Below are positions 1 through 7,371 of a stretch of 24,810 nt of DNA, in pieces. Origin of the DNA: Desulfarculales bacterium UBA702 (GTDB taxonomy: Bacteria; Desulfobacterota; Syntrophobacteria; Syntrophobacterales; Syntrophobacteraceae); contig DBMI01000102.1 in assembly GCA_002298165.1 (NCBI GenBank), positions 1 to 24,810 of the forward strand. Direction: 5' to 3'. A model generated the notes under the pieces. It was not told the origin of the DNA and did no database searches. It was given only the letters and a program-made list of their open reading frames with translations. Numbering within the stretch: the stretch's first letter is position 1; each line of letters starts with the position of its first letter. The position numbers were made by a program, and so were the translations under genes.

Positions 1-44
1 GCCTATCGGCTTCTAATTTCACCATGGCCTGCAAAATCATAGTT

Positions 45-70
45 ATGACGTGGTCTCCTGACCGCGTCAT
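45..70. repeat. Hairpin-forming palindrome
   Basis: The arms ATGACGTGGTC (45-55) and GACCGCGTCAT (60-70) pair over 11 bp with one mismatch around a 4-base loop. No T-run follows on either strand, so it is not an obvious terminator. It directly abuts the repeat block at 60-140. Confidence 0.6.
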
Positions 71-140
71 CCCCTCGACCGAAGGTCTCCAATTAGAACC
101 AGTGGTGAGCTAGGTCGGCGCGGGTAGAACGGTCGGGACA
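60..140. repeat. Dispersed imperfect-palindrome repeat, copy a
   Basis: This block carries the core CTCGACCGAAGGTCTCCAAT. The same core occurs at 5951-5971, and a diverged copy of the whole block lies at 492-582. The two ends are rough inverse complements of each other (GTCATCCCCTCGACC against GGTCGGCGCGGGTAGAAC), so the unit could fold as a long stem. The other two copies touch the GGCTGTTGCCCAAA-type ends of the larger element, so it may be a flank of a composite repeat. Confidence 0.6.
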
Positions 141-170
141 CCCTGTCGCAACCAGAAATGGATTGCAAGA

Positions 171-207
171 GGGTAGCCCGGATTTATATCCGGGTGCGGA
201 GCACAAG
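171..207 (+). repeat. Short dispersed repeat, copy 1 (GGGTAGCCCGGATTTAT type)
   Basis: This nearly matches 17886-17921: both read GGGTAGCCCGGATTTAT, then a few variable bases, then CGGGTGCGGAGCACAAG. It contains a small CCCGGAT/ATCCGGG palindrome. No coding function is apparent. Both copies lie near the GGCTGTTGCCCAAA-type repeats. Confidence 0.65.
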
Positions 208-313
208 AGGACTCGCGGAGACGCCCGGAATCGAATGGTTAATGACGAGGTCTCGTCGGGCTGTTGCCCAAACCCGCTGCATGATCTATCGGGATTTCAG
301 CTTCGAACATGAT

Positions 314-421
314 CATTCCCGCAGTGCTTCCAGGCGGGAATCCGGCGGCTTTAAATCCCGAAATCATTGGTCCTCTCGAAGAAAAGACACTGGATTCCCG
401 CCCGGAAGCGCTGCGGGAATG
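314..421. repeat. Inverted pair of 30-bp CATTCCCGC elements
   Basis: The left arm 314-343 (starting CATTCCCGCAGTGCTTCC) and the right arm 392-421 are inverse complements at 28 of 30 positions, separated by 48 bp. CATTCCCGC/GCGGGAATG palindromes are a common class of intergenic repeat in proteobacteria. A transcript could fold into a long hairpin. Confidence 0.75.
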
Positions 422-491
422 ACCTTCATCAGGTTCGTGCATCCAATTTTGCTTAGCATTCTTCCAAAAACTATTTAGGCAAGGGGCCATC

Positions 492-582
492 CTGGCTGCG
501 GCATGCCCTCAACAAAAGGGTCTCCCAATTATTTCGAAATCAGTGGAGAGCTTCGGGAGGCGCGGGCAGCACGGCCGAAACG
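492..582. repeat. Dispersed imperfect-palindrome repeat, copy b (diverged)
   Basis: It follows the layout of 60-140 with substitutions: GCGGCATGCCCTC, then GGGTCTCCCAATTA, then CAGTGGAGAGCT, then GCGCGGGCAGCACGG. It ends exactly where the terminal repeat of the next element begins, which suggests that the two blocks belong together. Confidence 0.5.
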
Positions 583-761
583 GGCTGTTGCCCAAATCCC
601 GAATGGAAAATAATGGGCCGAAATTGAAGGAGAACTCCCCTCCACTGGAGGGAGGGGTTGGGGGAGGGGGTTGAAATTCTTAGATCTTTTTGTCACCCTC
701 CCCTGTCCCCTCCCATCAAAGGGAGGGGAATTTGCATCGCAACTTGTTTGGGCAACAGCCC
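582..761. mobile_element. MITE-like element, copy 1
   Basis: The element is bounded by perfect 15-bp inverted repeats, GGGCTGTTGCCCAAA at 582-596 and its complement at 747-761. Its interior, read on the minus strand, closely matches 5756-5930 and the window-end copy: CCCCTCCC/GGGAGGGG hairpins around a central GATCTAAGAATTTCAA. It has no reading frame for a transposase, so it would be non-autonomous. I saw no clear target-site duplication. On the plus strand 650-670 carries four G-tracts. Confidence 0.7.
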
Positions 762-913
762 TGAAAGACCCTGCCCATAGCGGAGGTAGTCTGCTTGAAA
801 TGAATGTGAAATTGGTTGCTGTGTCGCAGCCATCCTACGCTTTGCGCCCGGTATCGCCTACCCGCTTTGCCATGGTGCGAGGGTCAGCTTCGAAAGATAA
901 TTTACCAGAATCG

Positions 914-931
914 GATTACAAAATCGTAATC
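914..931. repeat. Small inverted repeat GATTAC/GTAATC
   Basis: GATTAC at 914-919 and GTAATC at 926-931 form a 6-bp stem with a 6-base loop. Related TGTAATTG units follow at about 935-956, giving a short low-complexity patch. No function is suggested. Confidence 0.4.
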
Positions 932-1048
932 AGATTGTAATTGGAGTGTAATTGAATCTGCACTGGATGCAACCTGAACAAGGTCAGCAGTTGCGGGGTC
1001 AGGGATTCAGAATTCAGGGGAGCTACTGGGTGGGAATCTATTCGTGGT

Positions 1049-1066
1049 GCAGGCTTTCCAGCCTGC
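1049..1066. repeat. Hairpin GCAGGCT-TTCC-AGCCTGC
   Basis: There is a perfect 7-bp stem with a 4-base loop downstream of the ftsZ terminator. No T-run follows, so it is listed as a structured repeat rather than a terminator. Confidence 0.5.
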
Positions 1067-1094
1067 GGCATGGCGGAAAATCCGATCCGCCTGG

Positions 1095-1146
1095 GTGGCT
1101 GAAAAGTAAAGCGGCCGGTCCGCAATGCGCGGCCGGCCGCTTTACT
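1095..1146 (-). terminator. Intrinsic terminator of the dcw operon
   Basis: The arms AGTAAAGCGGCCGG (1105-1118) and CCGGCCGCTTTACT (1133-1146) are perfectly complementary over 14 bp with a 14-base loop. On the minus strand the stem is followed by TTTC, so the transcript ends in a T-rich CTTTACTTTTC. It lies about 60 bp beyond the ftsZ stop, where the leftward operon should end. Confidence 0.85.
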
Positions 1147-1203
1147 CAAAAACTGATCTAAAGCACCGGAGACCACCGTCCAACGTTTGACACCGTGGCC
1201 GGA

Positions 1204-2481
1204 TCAATCAGCCTGGCGCCGGATGAAGGTCGGGATGCTCAAATCCTCCTCATCCTTGGCCTTGCCGCCGCCGGTTATCATCTGCAGGAGCGTTCTTCTT
1301 CTCGACGGCTGGTTATCGGATTCTTCCTGCTCGTCTACCAGCGGGATCTCGCCCTGGGGTGCGCGCTGGCGCACATGGGCGGGGATCTGGAGGTAGTCGT
1401 AGTTAAGCTCGGGAATCATCCCATCGGCCCTGAGGCGGCGAAGCGGCCGCACCGTGGATGGCTCGGCCTTTTTTGCCTGCTCGACCTTGCCTATTCCTGT
1501 GGCGATTACCGTAACGCGGATTTCATCCTGCATGCTCTCGTCCATCACCATGCCAAGGATGATATTCGCATCGTCGTTGACCTCTTTCTGGATAATCGAG
1601 AGGGCTTCCTCGAATTCGTGCATCCCGAGGTCGGGTCCGGCGGATATATTGATAAGGGCCGCCCGTGCTCCGTGGATCGAAATATCTTCGAGAAGCGGGC
1701 TCGATATGGCCTGCTGGACCGCCTGCGACGCGCGGTTTTCACCTCGCGCAACGCCGGTACCCATCAGGGCAAGACCCATTTCGCCCATTACGGTCTTAAC
1801 GTCGTTGAAATCAACATTGATGTAGCCCTGCTTTATTATCAGATCCGAAATGCCCTTGACGGCATAGAGCAGTACGTCGTCGGCCCTTTTTATCATTTCG
1901 AGGAAAGTCGAACGCCTGTCGGCCAGGCAAAGGAGGCGATTGTTGGGGATGGTGATTAGGGTGTCAACCGTTTCCTGGAGCGATTTCAGGCCTTCATCGG
2001 CATTGCGGATCCTGACCTTGCCCTCAACCATGAACGGCTTGGTCACGACCGCGACGGTAAGCGCGCCCATTTCCTTGCAGATCTGCGCGGCTATGGGAGC
2101 GCCGCCGGTGCCGGTGCCGCCGCCCAAACCGGCCGTGATGAAGACCATGTCGCTGCCGCCTACGGCTTCGCGAATTTTGTCAATGTCTTCCTGGGTCGCC
2201 TTGGCCCCCACCTCCGGCTGGCCGCCTGCCCCAAGCCCCTTGGTCAGATTGGTTCCAAGCTGAATCTTAACCGGTGCGAGATTCCTCTCGAGCACCTGCC
2301 AGTCCGTGTTGGCGGCAATAAAGTGGACCCCGTCAAGGCCCGCGTTGATCATATTATTTATTGCATTGCCGCCCCCGCCACCAATGCCCAGAACGGTGAT
2401 TTTCGCTCTATTGCTTGATTCGGCATAATCAATCGTCATCTGAGTCATTCTGTCCTTCCCCCTCTTTTCTTTCCTCGCCAT
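1204..2481 (-). CDS. ftsZ: Cell division protein FtsZ
   Basis: FtsZ is the tubulin-like GTPase that polymerises into the cytokinetic Z ring at mid-cell. The protein has the N-terminal GIGGGGGNA loop (residues 32-40), the GTP-binding signature GGGTGTG (120-126), and the T7 synergy loop NVDFNDVKTVMGEMG with its catalytic aspartates. A charged linker leads to the C-terminal peptide DLSIPTFIRRQAD, the usual docking site for FtsA. The length of 425 aa is slightly long. The ATG at 2481 has GGAG 5 bases upstream. A second ATG at 2448 (MTQMTIDYAES) follows AAGGA and would remove an 11-residue basic extension, so either could be used. The gene lies 96 bp downstream of ftsA and ends the operon before a strong hairpin terminator. 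Confidence 0.97.
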   Translation of the reverse strand: MARKEKRGKDRMTQMTIDYAESSNRAKITVLGIGGGGGNAINNMINAGLDGVHFIAANTDWQVLERNLAPVKIQLGTNLTKGLGAGGQPEVGAKATQEDIDKIREAVGGSDMVFITAGLGGGTGTGGAPIAAQICKEMGALTVAVVTKPFMVEGKVRIRNADEGLKSLQETVDTLITIPNNRLLCLADRRSTFLEMIKRADDVLLYAVKGISDLIIKQGYINVDFNDVKTVMGEMGLALMGTGVARGENRASQAVQQAISSPLLEDISIHGARAALINISAGPDLGMHEFEEALSIIQKEVNDDANIILGMVMDESMQDEIRVTVIATGIGKVEQAKKAEPSTVRPLRRLRADGMIPELNYDYLQIPAHVRQRAPQGEIPLVDEQEESDNQPSRRRTLLQMITGGGKAKDEEDLSIPTFIRRQAD

Positions 2482-2577
2482 ATTAGCTCCGATTGAAAGC
2501 CACCTTTTCCAGTTCCGTCAAAATTTGCCGCGGCCCGTTAGAGGTCCTCGTTTGAATTCCTCGATCGAGCCGTACTT

Positions 2578-3801
2578 TTACCAAAATTCCTTGTACCAGC
2601 GCTTAAGCATTTCGAAAATCGAGACCAGTTTCCCACCCGAGACCCTCATGGGCATGCCCGCACCGGAATCTTTTCCGTACATCAGCAAACCGGCGGCGGT
2701 CGAATAGATGGGATTTTTCACCACGTCTCCAAGTCCTCCGAAGCAGTAAGGAACACCAATTCGCACCGGCAAGTCAAAGACTCGTTCGGCCAGCTCCCGA
2801 ATGCCAGGCAGAAGCGAAACTCCACCAGTCAGCACGATCCCGGCGTGCAGGGATTCGATGACCCCCGAGCGGACCAGTTCCCACTCGATAATGTCCAGAA
2901 TCTCCTTCACACGGGCTTCGATAATCTGGGTGAGAATGCTCTGGGCAAGCTGGCGCGGCTTTTGTCCGCCAACAGAGCCGACCTCAATCACGTCCTGCTG
3001 GTTGACCATCTCGACAAGCGCGCAACCATATTTCTTTTTGATCTTTTCCGCCTCGTCCATCGAACACCGCAGCCCGACGGATATGTCCGAGGTAATATGA
3101 TTTCCCCCCAGCCCCACAACCGTCGAGTGGCGGATAGAATTATTCTGGAATACGGCGATTTCGCTCGTGCCCCCCCCAATATCTATGAGGGCGACTCCAA
3201 GCTGTTTTTCGTCCAGATCGAGCACCGCTTCGCTCGATGCAAGGGATTCGAGCACAACATCCTGCACCTGCAGTCCGGCCCGTTCGCAGCACTTAACAAT
3301 ATTTTGCACCGCGCTGCTCATGCCCGTAATGATGTGCACCTTGGCTTCGAGCCGCACGCCTGCCATGCCGATGGGATGATGGATTCCGTCCTGATCGTCC
3401 ACCAGGTATTGCTGCGGGAGTACATGAAGGATTTGCCTGTCAAAGGGGAGGGCAACCGTCTTGGCCGCATCCAGCACCCTTTCGACGTCGGACTGTGTCA
3501 CTTCCCGGTTTTTGATGGCAATGACCCCGTGGCTGTTGAGGCTCTGAACGTGGGTACCGGCAACCCCCGCGAAAACAGTCGAAATCTCGCACCCCGCCAT
3601 CAGTTCAGCCTCTTCCACCGCTTTTTTTATCGAGTAGACCGTCTGGTCGATATTGACGACCACCCCGCTCCGCAACCCGGCTGAAGGGAAGGTGCCGACC
3701 CCCACGACATCCATGCCCTCGCGCGTGACTTCACCAACCACCGCGCAGACCTTCGTGGTGCCCAGGTCGAGACCAACGATCAGTTCCTCTCGTTTTGCCA
3801 T
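2578..3801 (-). CDS. ftsA: Cell division protein FtsA
   Basis: FtsA is the actin-like ATPase that tethers FtsZ to the inner membrane and recruits later divisome proteins. The sequence shows the phosphate-1 loop GLDLGTTKV near the start, the phosphate-2 motif LIDIGGGTSEI mid-protein, and the adenosine motif VLTGGVSLLPGI. The extreme C-terminus, LVSIFEMLKRWYKEFW, looks like the amphipathic membrane-targeting helix. I chose the ATG at 3801 (MAKREELIVGLDLG), preceded by AAAGGAATGGAA. The frame stays open upstream to 3927, but that would add 42 basic residues unlike FtsA and overlap ftsQ. The protein is 407 aa, normal for the family. The gene starts 97 bp after ftsQ and precedes ftsZ, the usual order. 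Confidence 0.96.
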   Translation of the reverse strand: MAKREELIVGLDLGTTKVCAVVGEVTREGMDVVGVGTFPSAGLRSGVVVNIDQTVYSIKKAVEEAELMAGCEISTVFAGVAGTHVQSLNSHGVIAIKNREVTQSDVERVLDAAKTVALPFDRQILHVLPQQYLVDDQDGIHHPIGMAGVRLEAKVHIITGMSSAVQNIVKCCERAGLQVQDVVLESLASSEAVLDLDEKQLGVALIDIGGGTSEIAVFQNNSIRHSTVVGLGGNHITSDISVGLRCSMDEAEKIKKKYGCALVEMVNQQDVIEVGSVGGQKPRQLAQSILTQIIEARVKEILDIIEWELVRSGVIESLHAGIVLTGGVSLLPGIRELAERVFDLPVRIGVPYCFGGLGDVVKNPIYSTAAGLLMYGKDSGAGMPMRVSGGKLVSIFEMLKRWYKEFW

Positions 3802-3898
3802 TCCATTCCTTTCAACTTTCCACTTCAACCGGCGTCGAGACTCATACCCAACCGGGTAGTTCGTAGCCCACTTGCCGCCGTCCCGCCTCCCGGGGGCT

Positions 3899-4762
3899 TT
3901 AGCTTGCCTGCTTCCCCTGGGCCGCAACCGGCTTGGGTCCCGGGAAGTTACCCCCCAAGTATGCCTTGCCGGAATAATCGAGATCTATGCTTGTCACCAG
4001 CTCCGTCCACCGCCGCTCATCGAGCGTGGCTATTATTTGCTTGAGCCTGGCGATTTTTCGAAAAAAACCGTCCTGACCGACCTCGACCGGTACTCCCCTC
4101 TCGCCCAAAATCAGGGTGAAGCCGCTGAGACTCCATTTGCACTCCCCCACCGAACTCGGCGGCAACCAGCTCCTGGACTCGTTCAGCGCGGAAACAAGCT
4201 CCTTTACCCGACTCAGATTGTGTCCCGGAATAGCATCGCCTTCCTTCAGCCTGGGATTGCACATTCCGGTGATAATGGGCACGTTGCGCGATGACTCGGG
4301 AAGACCCCGCTCGAAAAGGGTACCGTTTTCATCAATGAGGAAGTAGGACTCGCCGCCCTTCATCAGCGCCAATGGCTCTTTTTCAACTATTTCCACAACG
4401 ATTCGCCCCGGCATGTCCAGTCTGACTGATGCCGATTTTATGGCGGGAATCTTTTTTATTCTCTCCGCGATCAGCCCCATCCTGAGATTCAGGATGCACT
4501 CCCCCCTGCTCACCCCTATTGTATCCAAAACCTGGGTCCTTTCGACCTTCTTAAGACCCGCAATTTCAATCTCTTCGACCTTGAGCCACGGCGCGTCCTG
4601 GAGAGCGTAATAGAGCCGCGACAGCCCGGCACTCAGGAGAAGAATAAGGCAAAATCCGACAAAAATCGCCAAAATCGGCAGACTTCTCCGAATTTTCTGT
4701 TTAAGTACCCTGATTCTATTCTCCTGGTACTTATTGCGCTTCTTTTTCCTGGATTTTGTCAT
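3899..4762 (-). CDS. ftsQ: Cell division protein FtsQ (POTRA domain)
   Basis: FtsQ is a bitopic inner-membrane divisome scaffold that bridges the cytoplasmic ring and the periplasmic synthases together with FtsB and FtsL. From the ATG at 4762 the 287-aa protein has a very basic cytoplasmic tail (MTKSRKKKRNKYQ), one membrane segment at about residues 28-52, and a POTRA domain at about 60-130 (WLKVEEIEIAGLKKVERTQVL). The FtsQ domain with GESYFLIDENGTLFERG follows. An in-frame TTG at 4780 overlaps the murB stop by 4 bases, but the ATG has GAGAG upstream and the TTG has no clear ribosome site. The gene is tightly coupled to murB; no ddl lies between them as in many relatives. Confidence 0.93.
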   Translation of the reverse strand: MTKSRKKKRNKYQENRIRVLKQKIRRSLPILAIFVGFCLILLLSAGLSRLYYALQDAPWLKVEEIEIAGLKKVERTQVLDTIGVSRGECILNLRMGLIAERIKKIPAIKSASVRLDMPGRIVVEIVEKEPLALMKGGESYFLIDENGTLFERGLPESSRNVPIITGMCNPRLKEGDAIPGHNLSRVKELVSALNESRSWLPPSSVGECKWSLSGFTLILGERGVPVEVGQDGFFRKIARLKQIIATLDERRWTELVTSIDLDYSGKAYLGGNFPGPKPVAAQGKQAS

Positions 4763-4776
4763 GTGGTCGGGTTCTC

Positions 4777-5694
4777 TCAAGATTGGCCCAGTATACGTAT
4801 TTCTCGCTCCAAACGCACGCCAAAATTTCCGAAAATTTCCTTTTCTATTTTCCTAATGACTTCCAAGATATCCGCAGAACTTGCTGTTCCGCGGTTAATA
4901 ATCCAGTTTGCGTGTTTTTTTGAAATCTCGGCTCCACCAACCCTAAACCCTTTCAAGCCGGCCTTTTCAATGAGTTGCCAGGCTGAAATTTCCGGAGGAT
5001 TTTTAAAAATGGATCCGGCTGATGCAAAATTGAGCGGCTGATTTTTCTTCCTCCGATCCACGATTTCCCTGATCCGCGCCCTCAAATCCTCGCTCGATCC
5101 CTTCCGCACCCTGAAAGAGCCCCCAATGACCGTGCTTCCCTCGGGGATTCCCATCGATCGGTATGAAGGTTTGAGTTCATCCCGCGGGACCTGACGCCTG
5201 ATGCCCATGGAGTCGAACAGGTCAATATGGGTAAGGCAATCGAAAATCGTCCCCAACGAAGTCCCGGCGTTCATTATGAGCGCCCCGCCGATTGTCCCCG
5301 GAATGCCGGCAAGCGTTTCAAGCCCTTCCAGTTCGTTTCGCACGCAATAGCGTATTACATCTCTAAGGGTCGTTCCCGCCCCTGCGTAAATCAGAGTTTC
5401 ACCGCCATGGTCCTCACCCTGCCGTAAAATCCTGCTGGAACAGATGTTGAGCTTAATCGCAACTACATCCAGCCCCTGATCCGGAGGCAAGATGTTACTT
5501 CCGGCGCCAAGTACAATCAGGGGGAGGTCACACTCGCGCAGTTGCCCGAGCAGTACCGAGAGCGCCCTTTCATTGCGCGGGCGAGCAAGGCACCGGACAG
5601 GGCCGCCTACCCGAAAAGTGGTATGCCCGGACAGCGGTTCGTCCCAGCTGAATTCCACCTCCGGAAGATCTTTGAGGAGTGATCTAAAACGCAT
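4777..5694 (-). CDS. murB: UDP-N-acetylenolpyruvoylglucosamine reductase MurB
   Basis: MurB is the FAD-dependent enzyme that reduces UDP-GlcNAc-enolpyruvate to UDP-MurNAc with NADPH in the cytoplasm, the second committed step of peptidoglycan precursor synthesis. Visible motifs are TTFRVGGP, the FAD-binding VLGAGSNIL, GLETLAGIPGTIGGALIMNAG, and SAGSIFKNP with the catalytic serine. AWQLIEKAGLKG and ISKKHANWIINRG follow, a pattern typical of compact type II MurB. I chose the ATG at 5694 (305 aa) because AGGGAA stands 7 to 8 bases upstream. A GTG at 5718 lacks a ribosome site. It is separated from murC by a roughly 300-bp stretch with a dispersed repeat, so its translation is not coupled to murC. 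Confidence 0.95.
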   Translation of the reverse strand: MRFRSLLKDLPEVEFSWDEPLSGHTTFRVGGPVRCLARPRNERALSVLLGQLRECDLPLIVLGAGSNILPPDQGLDVVAIKLNICSSRILRQGEDHGGETLIYAGAGTTLRDVIRYCVRNELEGLETLAGIPGTIGGALIMNAGTSLGTIFDCLTHIDLFDSMGIRRQVPRDELKPSYRSMGIPEGSTVIGGSFRVRKGSSEDLRARIREIVDRRKKNQPLNFASAGSIFKNPPEISAWQLIEKAGLKGFRVGGAEISKKHANWIINRGTASSADILEVIRKIEKEIFGNFGVRLEREIRILGQS

Positions 5695-5755
5695 CCACCA
5701 TTCCCTGTCGTCCAGCACTGTCGGGTCTGAAAGGGCCGGATTCTATGTCTCCCTA

Positions 5756-5933
5756 GGCTGTTGCCCAAACCAGTTGCGATTCGAATTCCCCTCCCTTTGA
5801 CGGGAGGGGCTAGGGGAGGGTGACAAAAAGATCTAAGAATTTCAACCCCTCCCCCAACCCCTCCCACCAGGGGAGGGGAGCTTGCCTTCACGCTGCGCCG
5901 CGTTTATTCGGTTCCGCTTTTGGGCAACAGTCC
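5756..5933. mobile_element. MITE-like element, copy 2, between murC and murB
   Basis: Ends are GGCTGTTGCCCAAA (5756-5769) and TTTTGGGCAACAG (5918-5930). The interior matches the inverted copy at 582-761 and the truncated one at 24704-24810: GGGAGGGGCTAGGGGAGGGT, then GATCTAAGAATTTCAA. There is no transposase frame. It sits inside the dcw transcript. On the transcribed sense (minus) strand, 5846-5865 gives four G-tracts of 3, 4, 5 and 4 with 1-2 base loops, a classic G-quadruplex pattern, besides CCCCTCCC/GGGAGGGG stems. Confidence 0.75.
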
Positions 5934-5935
5934 GT

Positions 5936-5972
5936 CCCGACTGCGTCATGCCCTCGACCGAAGGTCTCCAAT
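5936..5972. repeat. Dispersed imperfect-palindrome repeat, copy c (half unit)
   Basis: CGACTGCGTCATGCCCTCGACCG and AAGGTCTCCAAT match the left half of 60-140. It abuts the end of the element at 5756-5933 and stops about 20 bp before the murC stop codon. Together they fill most of the murC-murB gap. Confidence 0.6.
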
Positions 5973-5994
5973 GACTAAATTTCTAACCAACACA

Positions 5995-7371
5995 CTAGCC
6001 TTTTAAAGTATTCAGCAGCGATTCTCCCACCTGCCAGATATTGCCCGCTCCAAGCGTTATCACGACGTCGCCCGGAAGGACCGTTGCGCGAAGCTTTTCG
6101 AGCATGTCCTCAAGCGTCGCGCAAAAGTGAAGATCGTTGTGACCGTGGGCGGCGATTTCCTCGACCAGTCCGGCGCCGGTCACTCCCGGGATGGGCTTTT
6201 CGCTGGCAGCGTATATTTCCGTTATGAGCAGCACGTCCGAGTGGTAAAAACAGCGGGCGAACTGCTCCCTGAGTGCATTTGTCCTGGTGTACCTGTGCGG
6301 CTGGAAGGCGATAATTTTCCTGCGATCGGGATAACAGCCAGCCAGGGTATCGAGAACAGCCCGGATTTCCGTGGGATGATGCCCGTAATCGTCGAGTACC
6401 AGCACTCCCCCGCTCTCGCCCTTTACCTGGAACCGGCGCTGCACCCCGGTCATGTCATGGAGTCCGGCCCGCACTGCCGGCCAGGCGATTTCAAGTTCAT
6501 GGGCAACTGCAACTGCCGCAAGCGAATTGAGCACGTTATGGCGGCCTGGAATGGGTATTTCCACCTCACCCAGTTCATCGCCCTGGTGGAAGGCGCGGTA
6601 TGTGCTCGAAAAACCGCTCGTCCTGACATCTCGCGCCTGGAAATCGGCCTGTGAAGAAAAACCGTATGTAACGAAACGCTTTTCAACACGCGGCAGGATG
6701 GCCTGGATATTCTCGTCTTCGAGGCAGAGGACGGCCTGTCCGTAGAAGGGCACCTTGTTGAGGAAGCGCAGGAAGGTTTCCAGTATGTGATCGAGGTCAC
6801 GGTAGTAATCGAGGTGTTCCAGATCCATATTGGTTACCACGGCAATCGTCGGGGGCAGCAAGAGGAAGGTTCCGTCGCTCTCGTCGGCCTCGGCAACCAG
6901 GAACTCGCCCGTACCAAGCTTAGCGTTTACGCCCCATGAGTTCAGCCGTCCGCCGATTACAACGGTGGGGTCGAGCCCCCCTCGCGCCAGGACCGTCGAT
7001 ACCATCGAAGTGGTAGTGGTCTTGCCGTGCGACCCGGCAACAAGAACGGAATACTTGAGACGCATAAGCTCCGCGAGCATTTCGGCGCGGCGGATCACCG
7101 GGACTTTCGGATACTTCCGGGCCGCCATCAGCTCCGGGTTCTCCTCGGGAATTGCCGACGAGACTACCACGACGTCGGCCCCTCGCACGTTTTCCGCATT
7201 GTGCCCGGCGTAAATTACCGCTCCAAGCGCGGCCAGGCGGGCGGTAAGGTCCGTTACCTTCTGGTCCGAACCGCTCACCTTGTAGCCGAGGTTTAAAAGC
7301 AACTCGGCTATACCGCTCATCCCGATTCCGCCGATACCGATAAAATGAATCCGCTGATACCGCTTAAACAT
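5995..7371 (-). CDS. murC: UDP-N-acetylmuramate--L-alanine ligase MurC
   Basis: MurC is the cytoplasmic Mur ligase that adds L-alanine to UDP-MurNAc at the cost of ATP, the first peptide step. The protein begins with the MurC dinucleotide-like fold (HFIGIGGIGMSGIAELL), has the ATP loop GSHGKTTTT at residues 113-121, then VAEADESDGTF, NMDLEHLDYY and the C-terminal DDYGHHPTEI block. All are diagnostic of MurC over the other Mur ligases. The ATG at 7371 gives 458 aa, normal for the family, and overlaps the ftsW stop by 8 bases. A TTG extension to 7404 is not credible. In the usual cluster murG stands between ftsW and murC; here it does not. Confidence 0.96.
   Translation of the reverse strand: MFKRYQRIHFIGIGGIGMSGIAELLLNLGYKVSGSDQKVTDLTARLAALGAVIYAGHNAENVRGADVVVVSSAIPEENPELMAARKYPKVPVIRRAEMLAELMRLKYSVLVAGSHGKTTTTSMVSTVLARGGLDPTVVIGGRLNSWGVNAKLGTGEFLVAEADESDGTFLLLPPTIAVVTNMDLEHLDYYRDLDHILETFLRFLNKVPFYGQAVLCLEDENIQAILPRVEKRFVTYGFSSQADFQARDVRTSGFSSTYRAFHQGDELGEVEIPIPGRHNVLNSLAAVAVAHELEIAWPAVRAGLHDMTGVQRRFQVKGESGGVLVLDDYGHHPTEIRAVLDTLAGCYPDRRKIIAFQPHRYTRTNALREQFARCFYHSDVLLITEIYAASEKPIPGVTGAGLVEEIAAHGHNDLHFCATLEDMLEKLRATVLPGDVVITLGAGNIWQVGESLLNTLKG

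Larger units (their letters stand above)
1..1104. other. Gene-free, repeat-rich region downstream of ftsZ
   Basis: I see no credible gene here. The open frames are short, lie across repeats, and encode no recognisable domain. The stretch holds a hairpin at 45-70, imperfect repeat blocks at 60-140 and 492-582, a short repeat at 171-207, an inverted pair at 314-421, a terminal-repeat element at 582-761, and small hairpins at 914-931 and 1049-1066. It looks like a region where dispersed repeats accumulate beyond the operon end. Confidence 0.7.

Noticed and set aside
158..490. Two overlapping frames (106 aa plus, 83 aa minus)
   Set aside because: Both are built from the CATTCCCGC inverted pair and MITE-type ends, so they are repeat sequence read as protein.
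1195..1959. 254-aa frame antisense to ftsZ
   Set aside because: It lies wholly opposite a certain ftsZ gene, has no recognisable domain, and is explained by high G+C third positions.
2845..3684. 279-aa frame antisense to ftsA
   Set aside because: Opposite a certain gene, with no domain or ribosome site.
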